NCBI GenBank assembly: GCA_001580565.1
Contig: LRBF01000279.1
Coordinates: 62,001-126,000, forward strand
Length of the DNA: 64,000 nucleotides
From: Caballeronia megalochromosomata
GTDB taxonomy: Bacteria > Pseudomonadota > Gammaproteobacteria > Burkholderiales > Burkholderiaceae
Direction: 5' to 3'
Part shown: positions 36,157 through 45,200 of the stretch, one piece after another
Layout of the letters: each line of letters begins with the position of its first letter
Numbering within the stretch: the stretch's first letter is position 1
Translations under genes and position numbers: made by a program
The notes under the pieces: model-generated
The model's database searches: none
What the model was told of the DNA's origin: nothing
Seen by the model: only the letters and a program-made list of their open reading frames with translations

Positions 36157-38777
36157 TTGCCTCCGTGGATGTCGAGCTCGAGCACGCCGTGCTCGGGATA
36201 GTTCGGATCGTTGTCCATGCGCGCGATCTCGAACGGACCAATCGGAAACTCGCCGCGCAGGAGCCAGGCCGGATCGTCGGTGCCCTGGCGCTGGAACTTG
36301 GTGACCTGCACCGCCGCGACGCCCGGCACGCCGTGCGCCGCTTCGTAGAGCTGGCTCAGGTAGACGCTCTGCCCGAATGTGTAGTTATCCGGATGAAATA
36401 GCGCGCGTTTGCGATCGGGCAGGGCGCGGTTGCTGAAGAGCAGCATCAGTTGCCGGCGAATGTCGCTGCGGAAGTGGTCGTCCATCACGCAGACGTGCAG
36501 CCCGATCTGCAGCGGCACGTAATGCGGATCGTTGCATTCGAGATCGACGCCCGCCATGCGATACGGATCGACTTCGCCGGGCAGTGCGGCTTTCACTGCC
36601 GACGCGTCCGCGCCCGCGACGGGATCGACGGTCAGGAAGACCGTGTACCAGCTTCCTGTCCAGCGCATCGACGCGGCCGCGCGCTGCACGCGGGCATCGT
36701 AGCCGGCGACGCTCGCGTAGTCGTCGAGCGTGACGGCGCGCCGCTGCGTGCGAAACGCTTCGGGCGCATGGCGGCGCACGCTCGCCGCGTCTTCCGGATC
36801 GACGCCGCCGCGCGCCGCGCATGGATTGCGCACGCCGAGGATCGCCGCCGTGGTCCCGACGACATGCGCGATGCTCTCGGGCCCGACGTTGCCCGCCGCG
36901 CCGTTGCCGATGCGGTACCACGCCGAGAACGCCGTCGTGCTGTCCGGGCGCATGCCGCGCTCGTTGTCGCCGAAGCGCAGCGCGGCATCGCCGGTCTCGT
37001 CCACTTCGACGACGAAGTCGCGGTCGTTCGCGCTGCTGCCGAACAGATTGCGCCGCGCGCTCCACGGACTGGCCTCGGCCTTGTAGACGCCGCGCAGATC
37101 GAGCTGCGGCACGACATCGCTCATGTTCGCGTCGATGACTTGCGCCGCGGGTGCGAACGGATCGTAGGGGTAGGGCTCCGTGCCCTTGACGCCGCCGGCC
37201 GCGTCGATCAACTGGCCGGCCGCCTGCGTGAGCGGCCGCTTCGCGAGGACCGGCCGGTAGCGCGGCGGGATGGCGTCGGGCGGCGCGGGCTTGCACGGAT
37301 CGGCGCAGCACGCGGCCACGTTGAAGAACGACGGCCGCGGCACGGCGCCGAGAACTTCCTCGGGCAGCGTCGCGCCATGATCGACGAGCACGATGTTGCC
37401 GCGCGCGACGCCGATATCGTCCAGATAGGTCATCTCGCCGTGATTGTCGCCGCTCACGCACAGCGAGAACGGCAGCGCGTCCTCGGCGGCCCACGCGATC
37501 TGCGTGATCGCCTGGCCGCCGAGCGGATCGTGGTCCGTGTGGGCTTCGGTGAGGCGCACGGCGTGGCGGTGCGACGGGTCCGCGTCGCCCGGCTCGCCGG
37601 TCAGCGGCCCGACGCGCTCTTCCAGCACGAGCACGTCGCCTTGCGCGAGCGCGGGGAACGCGCCCTTGAGCGTCGCGCGCGTCGCGCCTTGCGCGAGGCA
37701 GCAACTCTCGTCGTCCCAGGTGTAGAAGCGCATCTCGTTGTGCGCCGCGTGCAACGACTGACGATACTCGCCGGCGGCGTTGCGCATGCGCGGATCGAGC
37801 ATCGCCTCGAAGACCAGCGGGCCGAGAAGCATCGCCGCTTCGAGCTTCGGGCCGGGTGCGATCTCCGGATCGAAGCCGCCGCATTGCGTGAGAAAGCGCA
37901 GGCCCGCGAGCGACAGCGAGAGACTTTCCGCCGAAGTCCGCACCTGCACCCAGGCGCGCGCGTTGCAGCCGTCGTGCATCGGATAGTCGACCAGCACCGC
38001 GTGGCGGCGCAGCGACACGCGGCGCCGAGCGGTGTTCAGATAGGCCTCGGTCGCGACCGCGTCCTGCTGATAGCTCAGATGGTCGCAGACATAGGCGAGC
38101 AATTCCGCCACGGCCACGCCGGTATCCGCCTCGCTGCTCTGGCGCCACTGGGGCGCAAGTTGCGAAAGGCGGTCGAGAATCAGGCGCCTGAAGCCGGGAT
38201 AGTCCTTCGCCAGATAGTCGATTTCGGGCGGCTCGTCCGTGCGCGGCGCGCAGACGCGCGGCGGCACGCAGTCGAAGTCCGACGCGCATTGCGCCTTGAA
38301 GGCGAAGGTGAGCTCCCGGAGGCACGGATCGAAACCGTCCGGCGGCGCGTCGCTGTCGGACGATGCGACGAGGCACAGCGTGTACGCCGAGAAATCGCCT
38401 GCGACATCGGTGCGCACGACGAGCGTGCACGCGCCGTCCGCGAGCGCCTGCACGAGCGCGAGCGTCGGCGCTTCGGCGGCGGCGGTGTCGGGCGGATCGG
38501 GCGCGACGAGCTGGACCGGCACGGGCGAGGCCGCGGCCGCCCACTGCACCTTCACGCCGCGAATGCGCTCGCCGCCCTCGATGCTCACGTTCACCGCCGA
38601 GAGTGCCTTGGAGCCGGCGGGCAGCGGCTTGAAGCAGTGCACGAGTAGCGTGCGCTGGCGCAAGGGATCGCCGTGCGCGAGATCGTGATCGATGACTTCC
38701 AGATAGTCGATGCCGTTGAGCGTCGCGTCCTCGCTCACTTTCAGGCGACGCTGTTCGTGGCAGCAGCGGTATTTCAT
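36153..38777 (-). CDS. eCIS baseplate wedge protein (Afp11/gp6-J-like)
   Basis: An 874-residue baseplate assembly protein. It opens MKYRCCHEQRRLKVSEDATLNGIDYLEVIDHD, the typical N-terminus of Afp11-type proteins. Inner blocks include EIDYLAKDYPGFRRLILDRLSQLAPQW, VAVAELLAYVCDHLSYQQDAVATEAYL, RFGDNERGMRPDSTTAFSAWYRIGNGAAGNV and VTLDDYASVAGYDARVQRA, as in gp6/J baseplate proteins. The start at 38777 overlaps the gp25 stop by four bases; an earlier in-frame ATG adds 14 residues and would overlap gp25 further. It is cysteine-rich for its class (CCLAQG, ACCADPCK). Confidence 0.83.
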   Translation of the reverse strand: MKYRCCHEQRRLKVSEDATLNGIDYLEVIDHDLAHGDPLRQRTLLVHCFKPLPAGSKALSAVNVSIEGGERIRGVKVQWAAAASPVPVQLVAPDPPDTAAAEAPTLALVQALADGACTLVVRTDVAGDFSAYTLCLVASSDSDAPPDGFDPCLRELTFAFKAQCASDFDCVPPRVCAPRTDEPPEIDYLAKDYPGFRRLILDRLSQLAPQWRQSSEADTGVAVAELLAYVCDHLSYQQDAVATEAYLNTARRRVSLRRHAVLVDYPMHDGCNARAWVQVRTSAESLSLSLAGLRFLTQCGGFDPEIAPGPKLEAAMLLGPLVFEAMLDPRMRNAAGEYRQSLHAAHNEMRFYTWDDESCCLAQGATRATLKGAFPALAQGDVLVLEERVGPLTGEPGDADPSHRHAVRLTEAHTDHDPLGGQAITQIAWAAEDALPFSLCVSGDNHGEMTYLDDIGVARGNIVLVDHGATLPEEVLGAVPRPSFFNVAACCADPCKPAPPDAIPPRYRPVLAKRPLTQAAGQLIDAAGGVKGTEPYPYDPFAPAAQVIDANMSDVVPQLDLRGVYKAEASPWSARRNLFGSSANDRDFVVEVDETGDAALRFGDNERGMRPDSTTAFSAWYRIGNGAAGNVGPESIAHVVGTTAAILGVRNPCAARGGVDPEDAASVRRHAPEAFRTQRRAVTLDDYASVAGYDARVQRAAASMRWTGSWYTVFLTVDPVAGADASAVKAALPGEVDPYRMAGVDLECNDPHYVPLQIGLHVCVMDDHFRSDIRRQLMLLFSNRALPDRKRALFHPDNYTFGQSVYLSQLYEAAHGVPGVAAVQVTKFQRQGTDDPAWLLRGEFPIGPFEIARMDNDPNYPEHGVLELDIHGGK

Positions 38778-39157
38778 GGCGTGCTTCCCGCGGGGGGCCG
38801 GAACGAATGCTTCTGCCATTGCGACTCCTGCACCGCGCGCCAGGTGACGGTGATCTCGAGCGTTGCGCCTTTCGCGTCCACACTGACGTCCTGCACGACG
38901 ATCAGCTCGCCGAGCCAGCGTTGCAGCGCGCTCTGGATCAGAAGGCGCGTCGCGCTGGCCAGTTCGAGCGCATTGGGCGCGAACACCAGCTGCGCGACGC
39001 GGCTGCCGAACTCGGGCAGCATCACGCGTTCGCTGGGCGCGGTGAAGAGCACCTGCTCGATCAGGTCGCGGATATGCGTGCCGTCGTCGCTGGCGCCGGT
39101 GCGTCCGCGATGATCGAACTGGTAGGGAAAGATCAGGTTCACGCTGGTCTCCGGCAC
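38774..39157 (-). CDS. eCIS baseplate wedge protein, gp25/GPW family (Afp9-like)
   Basis: A 127-residue protein with the gp25 pattern: DDGTHIRDLIEQVLFTAPSERVMLPEFGSRVAQLVFAPN, then ATRLLIQSALQRWLGELIVVQDVSV. The G-S-R-V and LVF residues are the classic gp25 core that links sheath and baseplate. It is normal in length. It lies 34 bases downstream of the PAAR-like gene and is coupled to the large wedge gene by an ATGA overlap. Confidence 0.9.
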   Translation of the reverse strand: MPETSVNLIFPYQFDHRGRTGASDDGTHIRDLIEQVLFTAPSERVMLPEFGSRVAQLVFAPNALELASATRLLIQSALQRWLGELIVVQDVSVDAKGATLEITVTWRAVQESQWQKHSFRPPAGSTP

Positions 39158-39191
39158 GGGCCGAATGGCTTCATATGCGTTTGGGCCGTGT

Positions 39192-39509
39192 TCAGGTGGC
39201 GAGCACGCGCGCCTGCGCGGCCACGGGCGACATCGGCGAGCCGGTCGGCGCGCAGACCGACACGCCCGACTGGATCGCGAGCGCCTGCCCGAGCGCGAAC
39301 ACGCGCGTCGCGCCGACCACCCACTGGCCCGTCGCGCACGGGCCGCTCGGCGCGCCGGTGAGTCCGCAGCCGGCCACCGCGTAGGGCGCGGCGATGGTCG
39401 CGACCATCTGGCCGCTCACCATCACGCGGCCGACGGGCGCGGTCGGCGTGGCCTGGCCGCCGTGCGCGCACATCACGGTCGCGCCGACATGCAATATGGG
39501 ACCGGGCAT
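39192..39509 (-). CDS. PAAR-like spike tip protein
   Basis: A 105-residue protein starting MPGPILHVGATVMCAHGGQATPTAPVGRVMVSGQ. The short repeating G-x-x-V turns, the CAHGG block, and later GCGLTGAPSGPCATGQW and VCAPTGSPM fit a PAAR-like cone that sharpens the spike tip. His and Cys residues could bind one metal at the apex, as in PAAR proteins. It lies 11 bases after the gp5-like gene. The start is the only ATG that keeps the conserved N-terminal glycine pattern. Confidence 0.82.
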   Translation of the reverse strand: MPGPILHVGATVMCAHGGQATPTAPVGRVMVSGQMVATIAAPYAVAGCGLTGAPSGPCATGQWVVGATRVFALGQALAIQSGVSVCAPTGSPMSPVAAQARVLAT

Positions 39510-39520
39510 GAGCGTCTCCC

Positions 39521-40069
39521 TTACGCCACCGTGAGCGCGCCGAGATTGATGTTGACCGTGTTCGCGGTCAGCGTGATCGACGCGCCCTTGCCGTTGTCGA
39601 TGAAGATGCCCGCATCGTTGACGATGATCTTCGCGCCCGTGATGCTCTTGAGCACGATGCCGCCCGTCTCGGGTGAAGACGGCATGTCGCTCAGCATCAG
39701 CATGTGCTGGTTGAGGGTCTGAAAGCAGATGTTGGGCGACGCGGGAATGCCCAGTTTCGCGGACATCGGGATGTCGGCCGTCGAGCCCCAGCGGCAGCCG
39801 ATCCAGATCGGCTTGCCGGCGTCGCCCTGTTCGAACTCGACCCACACGCCCGCACCGATCGGCGGGATCGCGTACATGCCCATCGGCAGGCCGGTTGGTC
39901 CGGCGAGCAGCACGACGGGCGGCGCCCAGTCGGTCGGCGTCTCGCCGGTGACGTCGGGGACCGTGAGCATCAGCCGTCCTTCCTGCTTCGGGTCGATGTT
40001 GTTCACCACCGTGCCGCGATACTTGCCGAAGTACGTGCGAGCGAGCGCGGAAGAAATGGAAAGCGTCAT
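39521..40069 (-). CDS. eCIS spike protein, gp5/VgrG OB-fold type (Afp8 C-terminal equivalent)
   Basis: A 182-residue protein: YFGKYRGTVVNNIDPKQEGRLMLTVPDVTG is the OB-fold of gp5/baseplate protein V, followed by IPPIGAGVWVEFEQGDAGKPIWIG and a C-terminal beta-prism-like tail (GGIVLKSITGAKIIVNDAGIFIDNGKGASITLTANTVNI). In Afp/PVC this part is fused to the gp27-like hub; here it is a separate gene. Its start overlaps the gp27-like stop by four bases, so equal production of both halves is likely. Confidence 0.85.
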   Translation of the reverse strand: MTLSISSALARTYFGKYRGTVVNNIDPKQEGRLMLTVPDVTGETPTDWAPPVVLLAGPTGLPMGMYAIPPIGAGVWVEFEQGDAGKPIWIGCRWGSTADIPMSAKLGIPASPNICFQTLNQHMLMLSDMPSSPETGGIVLKSITGAKIIVNDAGIFIDNGKGASITLTANTVNINLGALTVA

Positions 40070-41196
40070 GGCGTCACTCCTGAGACGTTCGCGACGAGCC
40101 CGTCGCGCGAGAGATTGAAGTTCTGCTTGTACTCGCCGCGCTTGAGTGAATGCGTGACGGAATTGACGTAGTAGAGCCCGTCGTAGGCGATGCCCGCGCC
40201 GCGCACGCCGACCATCATGCGCGAGCGCAGCACGTGGCCGTAGCGCAGCACGTCGAGCGTGCCGGTGCCGCTGATCGAATCGTTAGCCTTCAGCACGATG
40301 CCGAGCGCGCGGCTGGCGGCGTCGGCGAGCGAGAGGCCGCCCATGCCGTCGACGAACTCGACCTTCGCGGGCAGCGCCGGGCGCAGGCCCATCGGCGGGC
40401 GCAGGGGACTCATGTCGGGCACCGGCACGGGAATCGGAATCTTGCCGGTGATCGGATCGAACACGGTGATCATCGCGACCTTCTTCGCGGTGCCGTCGAG
40501 ACTGAAGCTGAGCGACTCGACATTGGAGGCGGCGTCCATATCGATGGTGAGCGCGGGCTGCGGATCGGGAATGCGGATATCGGGCCCGAAGTACGCGATG
40601 CTGCCGCCCGCCGCCGGTCCCGGCTCCACATAGAAGACATAGCCGCACTGATCGGCGAGCTGCTTCACGTAGGCGAGGTCGGTGCCGGTCTGAGTCGGGA
40701 TCTTGTCGATGGGCAACGTGATGTCGGGCAGAAGCGGCGGAATCACGAGCGGCGCCATGCCGAGCACCGCGTACTTGGCGAGCAGCAGGAGCACGCGCGC
40801 GAAGACCGGCATGCCGGGATAGCGCATGAACGGCATCTCGACGAGATCCATCATCCGGCTGAGATCTTCGCCGGTGATGGTGAGCGTCGACTGGCCGACC
40901 GCGTTGCTCGGGCTCAGTTCCTGGCGCGTGACCACGCCATCCATGATGACGTTGGGCTGCCCGTTGACCGTGACGATCAGGATGACGCGCGTGATGATCG
41001 GGTCGAAGAAACCGGCCCGCACGCGCGACGCGATCAGGTTCGATGCGCGCCCCGCCTTGAAGGTGAGCTGGAACGCGCCCAGTTGCGAGGACATGGTGAC
41101 CTGCACGGCGTCGAGCGCATCCATCACGTCGGCGGGCGCGGGCGCGGGCACCGCGGGTCCGATCAGCATCGAGAGATGCACGCCGCCGTTCTGCAT
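40066..41196 (-). CDS. eCIS hub protein, gp27/phage late control D-like (Afp8 N-terminal equivalent)
   Basis: A 376-residue hub protein. Typical segments are VQVTMSSQLGAFQLTFKAGR, IITRVILIVTVNGQPNVIMDGVVTRQELSPSNAVGQSTLTITGEDLSRMMDL (the gp27 beta-barrel with its D-G-V-V and G-E-D-L patterns) and LADQCGYVFYVEPGP. The C-terminus returns to a tail-like domain with GLYYVNSVTHSLKRGEYKQNFNLSRDG. The start ATG overlaps the upstream LysM gene stop by one base. It should form the trimer that carries the gp5-like spike. Confidence 0.85.
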   Translation of the reverse strand: MQNGGVHLSMLIGPAVPAPAPADVMDALDAVQVTMSSQLGAFQLTFKAGRASNLIASRVRAGFFDPIITRVILIVTVNGQPNVIMDGVVTRQELSPSNAVGQSTLTITGEDLSRMMDLVEMPFMRYPGMPVFARVLLLLAKYAVLGMAPLVIPPLLPDITLPIDKIPTQTGTDLAYVKQLADQCGYVFYVEPGPAAGGSIAYFGPDIRIPDPQPALTIDMDAASNVESLSFSLDGTAKKVAMITVFDPITGKIPIPVPVPDMSPLRPPMGLRPALPAKVEFVDGMGGLSLADAASRALGIVLKANDSISGTGTLDVLRYGHVLRSRMMVGVRGAGIAYDGLYYVNSVTHSLKRGEYKQNFNLSRDGLVANVSGVTP

Positions 41197-41579
41197 CACA
41201 CGCCTCCGCCGGGCGCCGGTACGTGCTCCGGCAGCGTGATGCGCAGCACCGCGCCGATCTTGCGCGTCAGATCGGCGGGATACATCGCTCGGTTGGCGTC
41301 GCACAGGCGCCAGTACTGCAGCGGATCGTTGAAGTAGCGGAACGCCAGATTGTCGATGCGGTCGTCCTGCGCGACCGTGTGATGCTGCAAGGGCGCGAAG
41401 CGCTCCGGCGGCGGCACGAAGCGCCGCGCCACGCACGCGACCGCGCGGCCGTCGGGCAGCGTCACGGTGAGCGTCGGCAGGCCGTAATAGCGGCTGTTCG
41501 GCGCGAAGGTCTGCGGACCCGCCGCCGAGCCCTGCAGGATCGATTCGAGGGCCTTGAGGGCGTCGTCGGTGGAACCCAT
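41196..41579 (-). CDS. eCIS LysM-type baseplate protein (Afp7 C-terminal equivalent)
   Basis: A 127-residue protein. The second half, HHTVAQDDRIDNLAFRYFNDPLQYWRLCDANRAMYPADLTRKIGAVLRITLPE, is a LysM-like domain of the type used in contractile tails to stitch the hub to the wedge. The N-terminal half (SRYYGLPTLTVTLPDGRAVACVARRFVPPPERF) is beta-rich. In Afp/PVC this domain is fused to the CIS-tube-like part; here the two are consecutive genes with a one-base overlap (TGATG). Confidence 0.8.
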   Translation of the reverse strand: MGSTDDALKALESILQGSAAGPQTFAPNSRYYGLPTLTVTLPDGRAVACVARRFVPPPERFAPLQHHTVAQDDRIDNLAFRYFNDPLQYWRLCDANRAMYPADLTRKIGAVLRITLPEHVPAPGGGV

Positions 41580-42226
41580 CAAATTTCTCCGATGCCGAGC
41601 GTGGACAGCGCGGGCGAGGGCGCCTTCGCCGAGAGCCGTTCCTTCGCCTGCAGATAGTTGAGGAAGATCGCGCTGCCGCGATGCGTGAACGGCAGGTCGT
41701 CCACCGACAGCGTTCGCATGCCGAGCGAAAGCCGCGCGCGGATCGGATTGAGCGAGGTGTCGAAGGCCTCTTCCGTCACGCTGAATTCGGTGATGCGCAC
41801 CGGCACCACGCGCTGCGCGCTCCACACGAAGAGCGTGAGCGGCGCCTCGCTCGGCGCGATTTCGAGCGTGCCGGCCTGCGCGAGCGTGTTCTGGTTCACG
41901 AGGTCGACCGACGACGGATTCAGCACCGATTCGAGCGCCGCGATCTGCGGATGCAGGCCCAGTTCGACGGCGTCCGGGTTCTTGTCGGGGAATTCGAGCT
42001 GATCGGTGGCGTCGAGCTCGGCGTCGAGCCGGAAGGTTTCGATCGCCGGGCCCTTGAGGCGCAGCGCCTCGGAGCGGTCGCCGCTCTCGCCGATGCCCTG
42101 GATCTGCAGCGTGCGCGTAACCGAGTCCGGGTTGTACTGCATGCTGATGACGCGCGACACCGCGCCGCTCAGCGGATCGACGAGCACGATGCCCGCCTTC
42201 AGCACGCGCGGTAAGGGCTGGGTCAT
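41579..42226 (-). CDS. eCIS tube-initiator/CIS-tube family protein (Afp7 N-terminal equivalent)
   Basis: A 215-residue protein: RVLKAGIVLVDPLSGAVSRVISMQYNPDSVTRTLQIQG and KGPAIETFRLDAELDATDQLEF are the pattern of the CIS-tube (Afp7/gp53-like) family, with the Q-Y-N-P block near residue 30. The C-terminus has FSVTEEAFDTSLNPIRARLSLGMRTL. Its start overlaps the stop of the large DUF4157 gene by four bases. It should join the inner tube to the baseplate hub. Confidence 0.83.
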   Translation of the reverse strand: MTQPLPRVLKAGIVLVDPLSGAVSRVISMQYNPDSVTRTLQIQGIGESGDRSEALRLKGPAIETFRLDAELDATDQLEFPDKNPDAVELGLHPQIAALESVLNPSSVDLVNQNTLAQAGTLEIAPSEAPLTLFVWSAQRVVPVRITEFSVTEEAFDTSLNPIRARLSLGMRTLSVDDLPFTHRGSAIFLNYLQAKERLSAKAPSPALSTLGIGEI

Positions 42227-45200
42227 TGCGTGGGCTCCTTCTTCTGTTGGTCGCTCGCCTTGAACACGTTGCCGATGAGACGCTCGGGATCGATCTTGGG
42301 CGATTCGATGTCAATGTCGGACGGGCCGGGAATGTCGAGACCCTTGTCCGAGCTGTACTTGAGCTTTTTCTTCGTCTTGATGCCGAGCTTCAGCCCGGTG
42401 TCGAACCGTGTGCTGGCGAGATTCCAGTGATAGTCGGTGCCAGCCTTGATCGGACCGATGCCCACCGATGCGAACACCGACGCGTCCAGCGCGAGCATGA
42501 TCGCGAGCCCGAGGCTGGCGGCAAAATCGGCTTCGGCCGAATAGACCGACTTCTCGTAGTTGAACTCCAGGTTCGACTGGACGCCGCCCTTGAGCAGCGC
42601 GCTCGCGGTGACGGTGAGCGCGCCGCCCGCCTCGGCGAGCCCCACCGAAAGCACGACCCCGCCCGTGATCGAGCCGCTGATTTCCGCCTGGGCGTCGATA
42701 CGCAACAGGCCGCTCGCCCTGAAGGTAAGATCGTGGTTCTCTTCGAGCGGCTTGAAGTTCACCTCGGCCTGCGCATTCTCGATCTGTCCGGGGCCGATCT
42801 GGTAACCCGCCGCCAGACCGCCGCCGATGCGCGCCATCACACCCACGCCCGGGATGCTCAGTCCGGGAATGGGAATGTCGGCGTGGGCGGTGAAGATGGT
42901 GGCGTGATCGCCGAAGGCGTCGAACAGATGGATCGGCTTCGTGAAGGCGAGCTTGCCCTTCACGCGCACGACTTCGTGCTCGCCGAGTTCGACACCCGCG
43001 GTCGCCTCGACACCTTCCTTGATCTCGATGGTCAGCTCGCCGCTGCCGGTGAAGTGCTGATCGGCATGGAGATGGACGTTGAGCGTGCCCTTAACGCGGG
43101 CCTTCTTGATCTCGACGCTGCCGTCGCCGGTAATCTTGCCGTCGAGAAAATGCAGATTGATGCTTGCGGCGAAGTTTTGATACTTGAAGCCGAGATCCCT
43201 GACTTCGCCGGACAGATGCGCACCGTCATACGCGAGGTTGGCCGTGACAGTGTTCAGGCGCGGAACGTCGAAGGTCGCGCCGCCCTTGAAGAGCCAGTTG
43301 CCCTTGTCGTACAGCAGCGATAGCGTGGCGTTCTGCGCGTGCGGCAGATTCAGCGTGACGCTGCCTTCGGCGCCGAGCGCGATCCCTTTCTCGCCGTTGT
43401 TGCGAAAGCTGACCGATGCCTGTCCGCCGGACACGAACTTGAACTTCCTGCTCAGATCGGCCACGGAGAGTTCCGCCTTGCCCGACCAGCCGTTGGTCAG
43501 GGTGTAATCGACGTGTCCCGTGGCCGAATCGACGCCAGGCACATACGCCTTGAGATCGCCGCCGAAAGCAAAGCCTTTCTCGTCCGCGCTGGCGGTGAGC
43601 GACAGGTCGAACAGCTTCTTCGCGCCCTGCTTGTATGAGAAGCCGAGTTCGCCGCTGGCTTCGAGCTGCGGCAGGAATGCGAACTTGACTTCCGACTTCT
43701 CCACGCTCAGGCCCGGTATGGGCGACTTGAAGTCTTTCTTGTCGAGTCCTTTCGTGACCCACAGCTTGTCCGCGCTGCTTTCGTACTGAAAACCCAGTTT
43801 GCCGAGGAAGGGAATGGCCGGCGTGATGGTGCCCGCGAAGTCGATGCCGTTCTTGCCGGGCGTGAAGCTCGTGATCTCGCCCGGCGACATCCCCTGCAGT
43901 TTGATGCGAAGGCCCTTGGGCTTCTTCGAGAAGTCGAGCGTTTTGTCGGGAAGTCTGACGGGAAACTCGATCTTGTCGACGCCCTCGAGCGTCTTGAGGT
44001 TCTTGCTGATCTCGAAGGTGATCGTGTCCGGCGGGACGCTCTTGCTGTTTTTCGTGCGTGCAACGTGTTGCAGCGACTTCGCGGTGAGGTTCTTGATGAA
44101 GCCCGCGGCCTTCACGTTCTCGCCGGTATCGAGCGCGACGGGCGGGGCTTTCGGATCACCCTCGAACGACTGCGGAACCTTGAAATCGATGCTGACGTTG
44201 CCGCTCGCCTTGACGGTGTAAGTTGCGCTCTGCTGGGGCGCGGAAGGCGTCGCGTCCTTATTGGCCGCATTCTTCGCACAGGTCTCGATCGCGAGACAGT
44301 TCGCTTCCACGTTGTCTTTGTCGAAGGCCGCGCCCGGGGTGCGTGTCACCCGGCATTTCTCGTCGACCTTTCCTCCTTCGGCTGGCGCACCGGGTGGCAC
44401 TCCCGCGGCGACCTCGGTGAAGACCATGCGAATGCGGGTTTGCTTGCTCAGCCCGGCGTCCTTGCGTGCCTTCGCTATTGCCTGGGCGATCCGGACCGTT
44501 TCCCATTTGATGGTCGATCCAGCGGACTGGTTCGGGCCGCTGTTCAGCATCTGAAAGTTGGGCCTCGCGTCCTGTCCGCCGACCTGAAGCTCCACGATGT
44601 GGTCGAGCTGACAGGTCTTGCCCACAAGTTGTGGAAAGCCAGGCCCGCCGCCCGCGTCGATCCAGGCGGCTTCCTTGCCCTTGTCGGGCCAGCCTAACTG
44701 CGCGAGCCACTCCGTTTTCCGATGTTCAGTGCCCGCGTCCTCGCGCGGGGTCGTGTTTCGGGGCGGGTTGGTATCGATATCCACCGTCGCGGTCAGGGCG
44801 CCCGGCTTTTCTTTGAGGAATTGCTGGTAGAACGGCAGGGCCCGCTCGCCTTTCGAAGGCGGGATGAAGAGCGGATCCACCGTGTAGGCGACCGCGCCGT
44901 CGTCGCTTTTCTCGTCATCTTTCTCCGCGATTTTCTTGACCTTGCATTTCATTCCCACGAGACGGGTCAGGTCGGTAGGATCGACGTCGGTCTCATGCTC
45001 CTCGGGCGCGTCTGCGCGGGACACCAGATTGGCCGGTGCCGCACTCAGCGGTGCGACCACGCCCGCCGCATCCCGACGGCGCATCGGCACCGACGATGCC
45101 GATGCGTGCAGCGGCGCCGCGCCCTGTTGCGCGACGTGCGCCAGTTCATGCGCGAGCAGACGCCGCCCCGATTCCGTGGCCGGATGATATTCGCCGCTCG

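Noticed and set aside
27979..38648. Long open frames on the plus strand opposite the eCIS operon (27979-31074, 31338-33323, 33208-36201, 36450-38648)
   Set aside because: They are rich in Arg, Ala and His, have no recognisable domain or ribosome site, and sit exactly opposite well-recognised minus-strand genes. GC-rich third positions leave antisense frames open.
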